The notes: generated from the sequence alone by a model not told the origin. 17,552 bases of DNA from Desulfurococcales archaeon (GCA_015661855.1 DQVH01000046.1:1-17552); one strand, 5' to 3'. Positions 1 to 7,367 are shown, counted from the first letter of the stretch. Numbers and translations: made by a program.

Positions 1-87
1 TGCTATTGGTTCTTTACATCGTTGTTCTTTCAGCCGATACTGGGCTTAATATTGAGTGAGAACTATATGTTATTCAGAGCTAAATAG
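1..87 (+). CDS. Possible C-terminal end of a membrane protein (partial)
   Basis: Frame 1 is open from the first base to a TAG at 85-87 and would encode 28 residues. The first 20 or so are strongly hydrophobic and aromatic (FFTSLFFQPILGLIL), followed by a short polar tail ending RAK, as seen at the end of a polytopic membrane protein whose body lies left of the window. An open frame this short can occur by chance in AT-rich DNA, and there is no family match, so this is tentative. No function is assigned. Confidence 0.3.
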   Translation, partial: CYWFFTSLFFQPILGLILSENYMLFRAK

Positions 88-109
88 GAGGGTGTGCTGA
101 AACGGAAAT

Positions 110-121
110 GAGAAGAAAAAT
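110..121 (-). terminator. Oligo-T terminator downstream of the alcohol dehydrogenase gene
   Basis: Read on the minus strand, this site is a pyrimidine run (TTTTTCTTCTC) about 50 nt past the adh stop codon. Archaeal RNA polymerase commonly terminates at oligo-T tracts without a hairpin. The assignment rests only on the T-run and its position. Confidence 0.3.
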
Positions 122-169
122 AGTTTAAATATAGTGGATTATTTAGAGAAATTAGTTATCTATATTTGC

Positions 170-1393
170 TTACTTACTGTATGGGTATAGTGATTCCATG
201 TAAATCTTTTTAACTATTTCTCTTCTCTTATCTATTGATTCGAATGGTAGTGGTGCTAACATTATGAGGTCTTTTAGTACTGGTGTTTCGAATGCAAGTT
301 TTGTTAACATATCGACGTCTTTCTCTGTAAAGCCTAGATCTGATAGTTTCTGTGTTATACCGATGTTGAATAGCCATTCCTCTATTTTCTTTGCAGCATA
401 CTCGGCTTCACCAGGTATTCCTTTTAGTCCAGGAACTATTGGTTCGTGAATGCTTGCTAGAGTTTCTGCCACATATGGATATGTGTACTTTATAACAGCT
501 GGCATTAGGACTGCAAGGCCTAGACCGTGAGCTACCTCAGGTTTTACAGCACTTATTGGGTGTTCTAGTGCGTGTGTTAGGTGGAGTAGTGTATTATCAA
601 AGCTTATTCCAGCAATAGCTGATGCGTATAGTAGGTAGTATCTTGCTGTAAGGTTGTTTGGATCACTCAATGCTAGAGGTAGGTATTTAGCTATCAATCT
701 AACAACTTCCTTAGCTAGTAGCTTTGAATATGGAGATGCTAGTACTGTTGTAGCAGCCTCGTTTACGTGGTTTAGTGCATCAGCTGTAACGTATCTAGTT
801 TGATCTAGAGGAAGCTTTACAGTTAATGAGGGGTCATCTATGGAGTATGTTGGATATATACATTCGAAGGCTATTGCTGGTTTATAGTTTTTCTCAGGAA
901 TTGTTGCTACAGCAAATCTATTGACTTCAGTACCTGTACCATGGGTTAAGTTGATTAAGACTATAGGTACAGCCTTAACTGGTTTAAACTTTAACTCGTA
1001 GAGTTCTCTTGCGTTTTTATCTTTGTATTCGAGGAGAATTGCAGCACTCTTTGCTGTATCCTGTGGGCTCCCACCACCTATACCGATTACAGCTTTTGCA
1101 CCAAACTCTCTCCCTAGCTTTGCAGCTTCATCAACCATATCAACAGTTGGGTTTGGGCCAACTTTGTCGTAGATCACGTATTCAACCTTATTTTCTTCAA
1201 GAGCTGGTTTAACGTAATCCCATGCACCACTTATCTTGTATGACCTTTTTCCAGTAACGATAAGAACTCTATCAATACCACGGTTTTCTTTTAGGTCCTT
1301 TATGATATCGGAGATCTTCTTTATCGCTCCAACACCAAAGTAGTCAATAGTTCTACATCTAAGCTCAAATACTTTATGTATATTTTCACTCAT
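170..1393 (-). CDS. Iron-containing alcohol dehydrogenase (NAD(P)-dependent)
   Basis: This 407-aa protein is a group III (iron-dependent) alcohol dehydrogenase, which interconverts alcohols and aldehydes or ketones in the cytosol using NAD(P)H. The N-terminal Rossmann-like half carries GGGSPQD at 106-112, the family's dinucleotide-binding turn, and TGTEVNR at 153-159. The all-helical C-terminal half keeps the four expected metal ligands: D205 and H209 (DALNH), H274 (THALEHP) and H289 (HGLGLAVLMP). Length is usual for archaeal members (about 400 aa). The ATG start at 1391-1393 has a GGTGA-type Shine-Dalgarno at 1400-1406 and a TATA-like box at 1436-1444. It is a single-gene unit flanked by long non-coding DNA. 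The family identification is firm. The substrate cannot be read from the sequence; a role in fermentative aldehyde reduction is inference. Confidence 0.93.
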   Translation of the reverse strand: MSENIHKVFELRCRTIDYFGVGAIKKISDIIKDLKENRGIDRVLIVTGKRSYKISGAWDYVKPALEENKVEYVIYDKVGPNPTVDMVDEAAKLGREFGAKAVIGIGGGSPQDTAKSAAILLEYKDKNARELYELKFKPVKAVPIVLINLTHGTGTEVNRFAVATIPEKNYKPAIAFECIYPTYSIDDPSLTVKLPLDQTRYVTADALNHVNEAATTVLASPYSKLLAKEVVRLIAKYLPLALSDPNNLTARYYLLYASAIAGISFDNTLLHLTHALEHPISAVKPEVAHGLGLAVLMPAVIKYTYPYVAETLASIHEPIVPGLKGIPGEAEYAAKKIEEWLFNIGITQKLSDLGFTEKDVDMLTKLAFETPVLKDLIMLAPLPFESIDKRREIVKKIYMESLYPYSK

Positions 1394-1435
1394 TTTATAC
1401 TCACCTACTTAGTTAATTGACAACACATTCATATA

Positions 1436-1444
1436 ATTTTATAG
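1436..1444 (-). promoter_or_regulatory. TATA box of the alcohol dehydrogenase gene
   Basis: On the minus strand this reads CTATAAAAT, centred about 47 bp upstream of the ATG. With the usual 25 or so bp from TATA to transcript start, the leader would be about 20 nt and would include the GGTGA site at 1400-1406. Confidence 0.4.
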
Positions 1445-1982
1445 AAGTTTTATGGTTAAATCCGTTTCTGATTATAGTCTACGTGGGTAATATTTAATTG
1501 AAATCTCCTAATCTAAGCTATTGGCTATCCTGATAGTATTATGCTCGTCTTTGTTATATGGTTGAGTTCTAGTTTACTCTATTCCCTCTTGGATGAACCT
1601 ATTTTTCATGCTACAATGTAACATTATTTAAGCTGTAATGGCGTTGTAAAACAGTTTATAGGTACATAGGGTTTCTCGGCCAGGCTAAAACTTAATCATA
1701 GCATTTTATCCCCTTTACAGCAGATAATAGAGTAGCAGGTATAAAGTCTGAAAGTACGGGTATAAACTAATATCATACTAGGTGTCACCAGGAACATAAG
1801 AGAAGCTTCATCCCCACCTCTACATGGTATCAAAAAGAAATCCTAATATCTCAAAGAGTATCAAAGCTCACCAACCCTACGGGTTTAGTATAAATAGTGT
1901 GATAACCTGCTAATACACTAAATTAGGAATTGTAATCTAGGTGAACCACACCGATACTCACTATACTCACAAAGAGTAACTT

Positions 1983-2003
1983 GAATTATACTTAGTATAA
2001 TTC
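1983..2003. repeat. Perfect 10-bp inverted repeat with 1-bp spacer
   Basis: GAATTATACT (1983-1992) is followed by one T and then its exact reverse complement AGTATAATTC (1994-2003). The symmetry stops abruptly on both sides. The odd 21-bp length and one-base centre fit a binding site for a dimeric regulator better than a hairpin, which would lose central pairs to form a loop. It lies about 320 bp beyond the cstA stop codon and 590 bp upstream of adh. Its function is unknown. Confidence 0.55.
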
Positions 2004-2280
2004 TCAGGTTAAAGTTTAATTTGGTATGCTAAATGATTATATGTAAAAGACATACCATACACTCAATACACATCACAGAGTCTAAATATGTGGCACCTAT
2101 TTCATTCCTCCCATAGCGTTGGTAGGCAAACTATTATGCATGGAGCTTTGTATAAGACCTACATGAAATTGGTAATTTTACACTAATACTTGTTTAGTTT
2201 GAGCCGATAATGTTTTTACTCAATTACTTAGCTATATTTTTCTATGTATTTGGGTTAGATTTCACATGGGTTTGGGAGGG

Positions 2281-2286
2281 AAAAAA
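2281..2286 (-). terminator. Oligo-T terminator downstream of cstA
   Basis: The plus-strand A-run here is a T6 tract on the minus strand, followed by a CCCTCCC pyrimidine stretch, about 35 nt past the cstA stop codon. This is the form of a simple archaeal intrinsic terminator. Confidence 0.4.
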
Positions 2287-2320
2287 TATTGTTTTAGAGT
2301 GTAGGGGTTATCCTTTATTT

Positions 2321-4066
2321 TTATGTGGGTCTTCTATATGCTGTTATGAAGTCTACTAGTAGCATTATGTTTAGTGCTAAACCTATTATTGTTATTACTC
2401 CTACAGCTATTCCTGTAGCTGTTTTTAGTCCTCCAGCTGCTATTAATGGTGGTATTACCATAATTTCAAACCAGATTAGAGCTAGTGTTACTGTTATCCA
2501 TAGGAATAGTGCTGGTGTTAGTGTTAACCCTTTCCCTAGTGGTGTTGTTTTCTGTACTTTAATAGCCCATAACGCTATAGTCATTAGTGCTAGTGATGCT
2601 AGTAGCTGGTTCATACCGGCAAATGCCGGCCATAGGACAGTCCATAGCTTTGATAGTGCTAGTGCTGCACCTATAACTACTAGTATTATTGATGCAAACC
2701 ACCTATTAGATAGTACTGTGTATAGTCCTGGAGTCTTCTCCCTCAAAGGCTCCATAAGCTCCTGCCATGCAAATCTACCTAGTCTAGTAGCGGTGTCTAG
2801 TGATGTTAATGCAAATGCTGATATCCATAGTGCACTAAAAACTAACATTGCATTATATGGTAGTCCAAATGCGGTATTCGTAGCTGTAGCGTATGAGTGT
2901 GGTATTACAACAAACCATTTAGCACCCTTAATTACACTTACCCATTTAGCTGCAAATGTTGCTGGATCAGTTAACGCTTTAACAGCAGACTCTTCAACAC
3001 CAGCATTAATTAGTGCTGTTAAACCGAAACCTCCAAGTATAGCTATAATCATTGTTGATAGGAATCCCTCGGATAGCATTCCAGCATATCCTACTAGTAG
3101 TCCATGAGTTTCATTTGCTAACTGTTTAGATGTAGTTCCAGAGCCAACTAGGCTATGAAATCCTGAGAGAGCACCACAAGCTACAACTAGTGGTATTGTA
3201 GGCCATATAGGTGAAGGCTTACCACCAACAACTATAGCGTTCGTTAACGATGTAACTAATGGTGCCTCCATACCCTTAAAAGCTACTATAGCAGTTATAC
3301 CTCCAATAGCTAGACTAGCCCATAGTATGTAGGCGTTAAGGTAGTCTCTAGGCTGTAGTAGTACCCATACCGGTATTGATGCTGCAACAATACAGTATAT
3401 TGCTAGTATAATTACCCAATAGCTATACCCTAGATTTAATGGGAAGTTTATACCCGCAATTATAGCTAGTATGAGTAGTATAATACCTATAACTGTTCCA
3501 CCACGGAATCCTAGGGGAGTTCTATACATTATATATCCGGTTATAATAGCTATGGCTATGAATAGTAGTGATGCTGTTGCTGTTCCAGGTATGTATGTGA
3601 ATAGTGCAGTTACTACTACTAGGAATACCGCTACAACGAGTAATAGTGCAAACCATATGTAAGCATTGAATGCATAGAATGCTCTCTTACTCATAAGTTT
3701 ACCACTAATCCACGCAATACTCCTACCATCATATCTTACTGAACTCATAATAGCTAGATAGTCGTGTACAACACCTATAAACACGTTACCAAACCAGATC
3801 CATATTAGTGTTGGTAGCCACCCCCACGCTAGAGCTAGTGCAGGTCCTACGATAGGGCCTGCACCAGCAATACTTGCAAAATGGTGTCCGTAGAGTACAT
3901 ACTTGTTTGCTGGTACATAGTCTACTCCATCATATAGTCTTTTAGCTGGAGTCTCTCTTGATGGATCAGCTTTAGCAACATATTTCTCAAGGTATTTACC
4001 GTGTGTTAAATAGAATATGACGTAGATTACGACACCAATTAATATGACTAGTGTTGTAGCAGCCAT
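2321..4066 (-). CDS. cstA: CstA-family carbon starvation / pyruvate-peptide transporter
   Basis: This polytopic membrane protein of the CstA (carbon starvation) family includes E. coli CstA and the pyruvate transporter BtsT among its relatives; members import peptides or pyruvate. The sequence is a chain of hydrophobic helices with family signatures: YGHHFASIAGAGPIVGP near residue 60, GVVHDYLAIM near 98, QPRDY near 238, SGFHSLVGSGTTSKQ near 301, and SLDTATRLGRF near 422. At 581 aa it is shorter than the roughly 700-aa bacterial proteins, as in other archaeal members. I chose ATG at 4064-4066 because a GGTGGA Shine-Dalgarno (4071-4076) lies 4 nt upstream. An in-frame GTG at 4073-4075 adds three residues but lies inside that Shine-Dalgarno. 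It is monocistronic and divergent from the Get3-like operon. The substrate is unproven. Confidence 0.92.
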   Translation of the reverse strand: MAATTLVILIGVVIYVIFYLTHGKYLEKYVAKADPSRETPAKRLYDGVDYVPANKYVLYGHHFASIAGAGPIVGPALALAWGWLPTLIWIWFGNVFIGVVHDYLAIMSSVRYDGRSIAWISGKLMSKRAFYAFNAYIWFALLLVVAVFLVVVTALFTYIPGTATASLLFIAIAIITGYIMYRTPLGFRGGTVIGIILLILAIIAGINFPLNLGYSYWVIILAIYCIVAASIPVWVLLQPRDYLNAYILWASLAIGGITAIVAFKGMEAPLVTSLTNAIVVGGKPSPIWPTIPLVVACGALSGFHSLVGSGTTSKQLANETHGLLVGYAGMLSEGFLSTMIIAILGGFGLTALINAGVEESAVKALTDPATFAAKWVSVIKGAKWFVVIPHSYATATNTAFGLPYNAMLVFSALWISAFALTSLDTATRLGRFAWQELMEPLREKTPGLYTVLSNRWFASIILVVIGAALALSKLWTVLWPAFAGMNQLLASLALMTIALWAIKVQKTTPLGKGLTLTPALFLWITVTLALIWFEIMVIPPLIAAGGLKTATGIAVGVITIIGLALNIMLLVDFITAYRRPT

Positions 4067-4117
4067 TAACTCCACCTAATCTACTCTAGCTCTAGCAGTA
4101 GTAACTGACTTAATGAG

Positions 4118-4129
4118 CACTTATAAGTG
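4118..4129. promoter_or_regulatory. Palindromic TATA region of the cstA promoter
   Basis: CACTTATAAGTG is a perfect 12-bp palindrome in the divergent spacer. Its TTATAA core is centred about 58 bp upstream of the cstA ATG, which would give a leader of roughly 30 nt carrying the GGTGGA site. The symmetry could be an operator overlapping the TATA box, or chance. Because it is symmetric, its direction cannot be read from the site alone. Confidence 0.4.
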
Positions 4130-4168
4130 TACCTTTAGTGGGTGAGTGTATTACCGTTTCCCCCAAGT

Positions 4169-4177
4169 AAATATATA
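4169..4177 (+). promoter_or_regulatory. TATA box of the Get3-like operon
   Basis: AAATATATA is centred about 45 bp upstream of the first ATG of the operon. It predicts a transcript start near 4198 and a leader of about 20 nt that includes the GAGGT site at 4205-4209. Confidence 0.45.
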
Positions 4178-4217
4178 GGGTTTTATAGTTTATAGTGTGA
4201 ATGCGAGGTTACATTAA

Positions 4218-4496
4218 ATGGATGGCTGGTTTAAGAAGCTTAGTAAGCTATTGGAGACTCTAAGTGGAGTATTTAAGTCTAAATCAACCGAGTACATTTA
4301 TATTGAGTTGAGGGAGTTAGAGAACATATTTACACTCATACTGCTAGGCTCATTTATAGGGCTACCTAGCCCTCCTACAACAATATCGTTAAGGCTTCTA
4401 CCGTATATGGCTAGAGAGATAGTCATTAGTAGTAGTGTTAGTGAGAGATTAGATGATATGCTTGCTGAAATAGCTGGATTATTTGAGATAACGTAG
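4218..4496 (+). CDS. Small protein of unknown function, first gene of the Get3-like operon
   Basis: This 92-aa protein is not recognised. A basic amphipathic N-terminus (WFKKLSKLLETLS) is followed by a polar stretch, an ELRELENIFTLILLGSFIGLPSPP segment (about residues 32-55) and an acidic amphipathic C-terminal helix (about 75-92). The middle segment is hydrophobic but contains G and PSPP, so it may be a buried helix plus turn rather than a membrane span. The ATG has GAGGT 8 nt upstream and a TATA box at 4169-4177. Its stop is 16 bp before the ATPase start, so the two are almost certainly co-transcribed, and it may be a partner or adaptor of the ATPase. That role is inferred from position alone. 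Confidence 0.75.
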   Translation: MDGWFKKLSKLLETLSGVFKSKSTEYIYIELRELENIFTLILLGSFIGLPSPPTTISLRLLPYMAREIVISSSVSERLDDMLAEIAGLFEIT

Positions 4497-4512
4497 GAGG
4501 GGTTAAAGTTTA

Positions 4513-5523
4513 ATGGTGTACAAGAATGTAGGGTTTAAGGTATTCTTCTTTATAGGTAAGGGTGGTGTAGGTAAAACTACATGTGCAGCAGCATTTGCAG
4601 TTAAAGTAGCAAGGTATAAGAGAACACTCATAATATCACTTGATCCAGCACACAATCTAGGTGATGTACTAGGTGTAGAGCTTAGTGAGAAACCAACTAG
4701 AGTAGTAGATAACTTGTTTGCAGTTGAAGTTGACTTTGAAAGTATGATTAGAAGTCATCTAGAAAACCTCGTTGATAAGGTAAAGGGTATGTATAGGTAT
4801 CTTAGAGTTCTAAATCTCGACAGCTATATCGACGTTTTAAGATACTCACCAGGTATTGAGGAGTATGCAACATTGGATAAAATAACTGAAGTGCTAAAAT
4901 GGAATATTTCTAGAGGAGAATATGAAGTTATAGTATTTGATACACCACCTACAGGTTTAACATTAAGGATTATGGCTTTACCATCAATATCTAGTATTTG
5001 GGTAGATAAACTAATGAAACTTAGAATTCAAATACTAGATAGAAGAAGGATTATTGAGAAGATTACGGGGGAGAAGATAAAAACCATTATAGGTGGAAGA
5101 GTATTCGAAGCACCATCAAAACCTGAGGACGACCCAGTGTATAATGAGCTAGTTAGGATAAAGAGCGATATAAATTTAGTAAACTCTATAGTTAAGAATC
5201 CAGCTACTACAACAACAGTAATAGTAGTAAACCCTGAAACACTACCAATAGTTGAAGCTAAAAGAGCACTAAACTTCCTAGGAAAACTAGGGATACCAGT
5301 AAAATACATAATAGTGAACAAGGTTTTATCTGTAACACAAATACCTGAAAACTTAAAGCCAAAAATTGAGGAACAGGAGAGAGCATTAAGAATGATTAAC
5401 GAGTACTTTACCAATCTAAAGGTGGTTAAAATACCATTTCTATGTGAGGAACCTAAGGGTCTAAGTAAACTCCAAAACATATCCATACATATGGATAAGA
5501 TACTAGCTGAAGTAGAGGGTTAG
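4513..5523 (+). CDS. Get3/ArsA-family ATPase (deviant Walker A)
   Basis: This 336-aa protein is a SIMIBI-class P-loop ATPase of the ArsA/Get3 (TRC40) family. It has the deviant Walker A GKGGVGKTT at 15-23, switch I DPAHN at 44-48, switch II DTPPTGLTLR at 143-152 (Get3 has DTAPTGHTLR), a helical insert at about 160-230 and a C-terminal IPFLCEEPKGL (308-318). It is a single ATPase domain, as in Get3, not the tandem repeat of bacterial ArsA. The only cysteines are C24 and C311, so the dimer-bridging zinc CxxC of eukaryotic and some archaeal Get3 is absent, as are the ArsA arsenite-binding cysteines. Membrane-protein targeting is therefore likelier than arsenite export. ATG at 4513 has GGAGGGG 9 nt upstream. 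The next gene starts 4 bp after its stop. The family is firm; the clients are unknown. Confidence 0.88.
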   Translation: MVYKNVGFKVFFFIGKGGVGKTTCAAAFAVKVARYKRTLIISLDPAHNLGDVLGVELSEKPTRVVDNLFAVEVDFESMIRSHLENLVDKVKGMYRYLRVLNLDSYIDVLRYSPGIEEYATLDKITEVLKWNISRGEYEVIVFDTPPTGLTLRIMALPSISSIWVDKLMKLRIQILDRRRIIEKITGEKIKTIIGGRVFEAPSKPEDDPVYNELVRIKSDINLVNSIVKNPATTTTVIVVNPETLPIVEAKRALNFLGKLGIPVKYIIVNKVLSVTQIPENLKPKIEEQERALRMINEYFTNLKVVKIPFLCEEPKGLSKLQNISIHMDKILAEVEG

Positions 5524-5527
5524 AGTA

Positions 5528-6178
5528 GTGGGTTTAGAGTTTACGGTATACGATGTATTCACTATACTACTCTTACTAGCGGTAGTAGCTGTTTTACAGT
5601 TTTATAGGGGTAGAAAGGTAAACCTAATACTAATCGAGTATACTGCTAGAAGGTTTGAGGAAATACTTAAACCTAGAGATAAGGAGTATCAGTGGATAGG
5701 ACTCTACGTAGGCTATAAAGCTAGATTTGAAACACCATATAGAAGTCTTAGGAGGGTAGAGGTGGTATTAACACTACTACCTAGACAAAGCCTATTCTAC
5801 CTACCAATAGCACTACTAACTTCAAGACATGACAGATTATATTTATTCTTCAGGTATGATAGGAGGTTTAGTAGTGAAGCACATGTAGTTAGAAAATACT
5901 ATTATAGATTAGGGTTAAGGAGGGTTATAAGAGGTATTGAGGGTATGAATGTTGGGAGTACGAAAATTAATGGTAAAACATTCTACCTAGTATATAATGA
6001 TGCTAAACTAGCTAGTAAACTAGTTGAGTTAGTTAGGAGTCTTAGTAAACCGGATATAGTAAACCATATTGCAGTAGTACCAGCTAATAGTAGTGTCTTC
6101 CTATCAGCTAGAGTATCTCCTAAATCATTTGATGAACTAATACTTAAAGTTTATAGTTTTGCACGATCCATAGCTTAA
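5528..6178 (+). CDS. Membrane-anchored protein of unknown function, third gene of the Get3-like operon
   Basis: This 216-aa protein is unfamiliar to me. One hydrophobic helix at about residues 8-25 (VFTILLLLAVVAVLQF) is followed at once by RGRK, so by the positive-inside rule it is a signal anchor with the soluble domain (about 30-216) in the cytosol. The soluble part is strongly basic and predicted mixed alpha/beta, with many R, K and Y residues (for example RKYYYRLGLRR near 125) and no cysteines. The GTG start at 5528 has GAGGGT 7 nt upstream, inside the end of the ATPase gene, and the stop-to-start gap is only 4 bp, which implies translational coupling. A membrane partner or receptor for the Get3-like ATPase is an attractive inference, but it shows no clear resemblance to Get1 (three helices) or DUF106. 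Confidence 0.8.
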   Translation: MGLEFTVYDVFTILLLLAVVAVLQFYRGRKVNLILIEYTARRFEEILKPRDKEYQWIGLYVGYKARFETPYRSLRRVEVVLTLLPRQSLFYLPIALLTSRHDRLYLFFRYDRRFSSEAHVVRKYYYRLGLRRVIRGIEGMNVGSTKINGKTFYLVYNDAKLASKLVELVRSLSKPDIVNHIAVVPANSSVFLSARVSPKSFDELILKVYSFARSIA

Positions 6179-6191
6179 TGGTTATACTGGT

Positions 6192-7367
6192 ATGTCGGGT
6201 TTAGCAGTTAACGTTAGTAGTATTATAAGTTCACTATGTTATAGCATATTTAGGGTTGAGCCATACACTACATGTACCTATAACTGTATTTACTGTTATG
6301 GACGATGGTATAGACCATTAAACCATACTACACCTAAACCTCAATACGATATAGTTTTAGAGTTTAATAGAGTAGCTAGAAAGCTTAGTAAGTTAAAGTT
6401 GGGGATTATACCATTCCGTCTATCAACGTTAATTGAGCCCTTTCAACCTGTTGAAGAGGAGTACAAACTTTCACTAAAAATTCTAAAGTTAGCTCTCAGT
6501 AACAATATACCAATTATAGTATCTACTAAGTCAACACTATTTATGAGGGATGAGTGGTTTAAAGTTTTAACCGAGCTAGCTAGTAAAGGTATAGTGTTAC
6601 TTCAGATAACAATTGTAACGTTGAATGAAAAGTTGAGGAGAATATTAGAACCTAAAGCTTCAACAGTAGAGGATAGAGTTAACGCTATTGATCTAGCTCA
6701 ATCTATAGGTATACCTGTAGTTATACGTTACCAACCGTTAATTCCAGGTATCGTAGAATATGAGGTACAGGATATACTAAAGCTAGCTAGAGAGTTAAAG
6801 GTGAAACATGTAATATTAGAGTTTCTAAGGTGTACTACTAGTGAACTAGAGTTCTATAAGAGGATAGCTTATAGTAGGGAAGCTTATAGTACTGTTTGGG
6901 AGCCATACTCTCCAGTTAAGAGTGAATCGAATATAGTAAGACCGCCATTAACTTACAGGTTAAGAGTATTGAATACTATTTTAAAGCTAGCTAAAAACTA
7001 TAATGTTAAGATAGCGTTGTGTAAGGAGGGACTTTTCAACTACGACCAGGTATCTGACTGTTGTGGTATAATGTACCTCAATAATACTAAGTTAAGGCTA
7101 ACTCTCAGAGAAGTCTGGAATATGTTGAGAGAGGGGTATAGCTATACCAATTACACTCTACTACTTAAACACTATGAGTTTAAACAGAAATACATAACAT
7201 CGTTAAATGTTAGAGTCTACCCTAGAGTGTTGAGGAAGCCAATACTACATCATGAGAAAGTGTTGAAGAGTGTACTTGAAAGTAACTATTTAAACCGTAT
7301 TACACCACTCTTAGAGTTAAGGGATGGTAAAGTCTATTCTACTTCGACTTTTCACTTTCAACCTTAG
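6192..7367 (+). CDS. Radical SAM protein, SplB-like
   Basis: This 391-aa radical SAM enzyme has an N-terminal CTYNCIYC at 28-35 that supplies the CxxxCxxC ligands (C28, C32, C35) of the SAM-cleaving [4Fe-4S] cluster, in the context VEPYTTCTYNCIYCYGR typical of the SplB-like group of archaeal and bacterial proteins. A TIM-barrel-like core follows (LIEPFQPVE near 80; IPVVIRYQPLIPG near 174). Near the C-terminus C277, C290 and C291 (CKEG...DCCGI) could bind a second cluster; C214 is isolated. Members of this group are rarely characterised, and SplB itself repairs spore photoproduct, which is not implied here. It starts at ATG 6192, 13 bp after the membrane protein gene, and ends overlapping the convergent ATPase gene by 29 bp. 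The superfamily is certain; the substrate is unknown. Confidence 0.88.
   Translation: MSGLAVNVSSIISSLCYSIFRVEPYTTCTYNCIYCYGRWYRPLNHTTPKPQYDIVLEFNRVARKLSKLKLGIIPFRLSTLIEPFQPVEEEYKLSLKILKLALSNNIPIIVSTKSTLFMRDEWFKVLTELASKGIVLLQITIVTLNEKLRRILEPKASTVEDRVNAIDLAQSIGIPVVIRYQPLIPGIVEYEVQDILKLARELKVKHVILEFLRCTTSELEFYKRIAYSREAYSTVWEPYSPVKSESNIVRPPLTYRLRVLNTILKLAKNYNVKIALCKEGLFNYDQVSDCCGIMYLNNTKLRLTLREVWNMLREGYSYTNYTLLLKHYEFKQKYITSLNVRVYPRVLRKPILHHEKVLKSVLESNYLNRITPLLELRDGKVYSTSTFHFQP

Larger units (their letters stand above)
1394..2320. other. Long intergenic region without a recognisable gene
   Basis: About 930 bp separate adh from cstA (both minus) in a window that is otherwise densely coding. All frames are broken by frequent stops. 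I see no T-arm GTTCRA motif for a tRNA and no RTGATGA/CTGA pairs for a C/D-box RNA. It holds the adh promoter at its left end, the cstA oligo-T tract at 2281-2286, a 21-bp interrupted palindrome at 1983-2003, a short direct repeat (TACTCAC at 1955-1961 and 1964-1970), two copies of AAAGAGTA (1853 and 1971), and a plus-strand TATA-like TATAAATA near 1890. It could be regulatory DNA, an unannotated RNA or the decayed remains of a gene. Confidence 0.6.

Noticed and set aside
1846..1868. Resemblance of the AATATCTCAAAGAGTATCAAAG stretch (first 20 bases AATATCTCAAAGAGTATCAA) to crenarchaeal CRISPR repeats
   Set aside because: Only one copy exists; there is no regular spacing, no second repeat within 60-70 bp and no cas gene. 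AAAGAGTA near 1971 is the only echo.
1394..2320. tRNA or C/D-box guide RNA in the long spacer
   Set aside because: No T-loop GTTCRA motif with flanking acceptor pairing and no TGATGA with CTGA boxes on either strand.
1394..2320. Replication origin in the long spacer
   Set aside because: No origin-recognition-box-like G-rich repeats, no pronounced AT-unwinding tract between paired repeats, and no cdc6/orc1 gene nearby.
2325..3107. 260-codon open frame on the plus strand inside cstA
   Set aside because: It is the complement of a strongly supported membrane-protein gene; its product is a low-complexity Ser/Thr/Ile/Ala/Pro mix typical of antisense to hydrophobic codons, and it has no family resemblance.
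5028..5486. 152-codon open frame on the minus strand inside the Get3-like gene
   Set aside because: Antisense to a well-supported ATPase and without recognisable features.
4513..5523. Arsenite-efflux ATPase ArsA
   Set aside because: A single ATPase domain without the metalloid-binding cysteines and without arsB, arsR or arsC genes nearby; the Get3-type reading is better.
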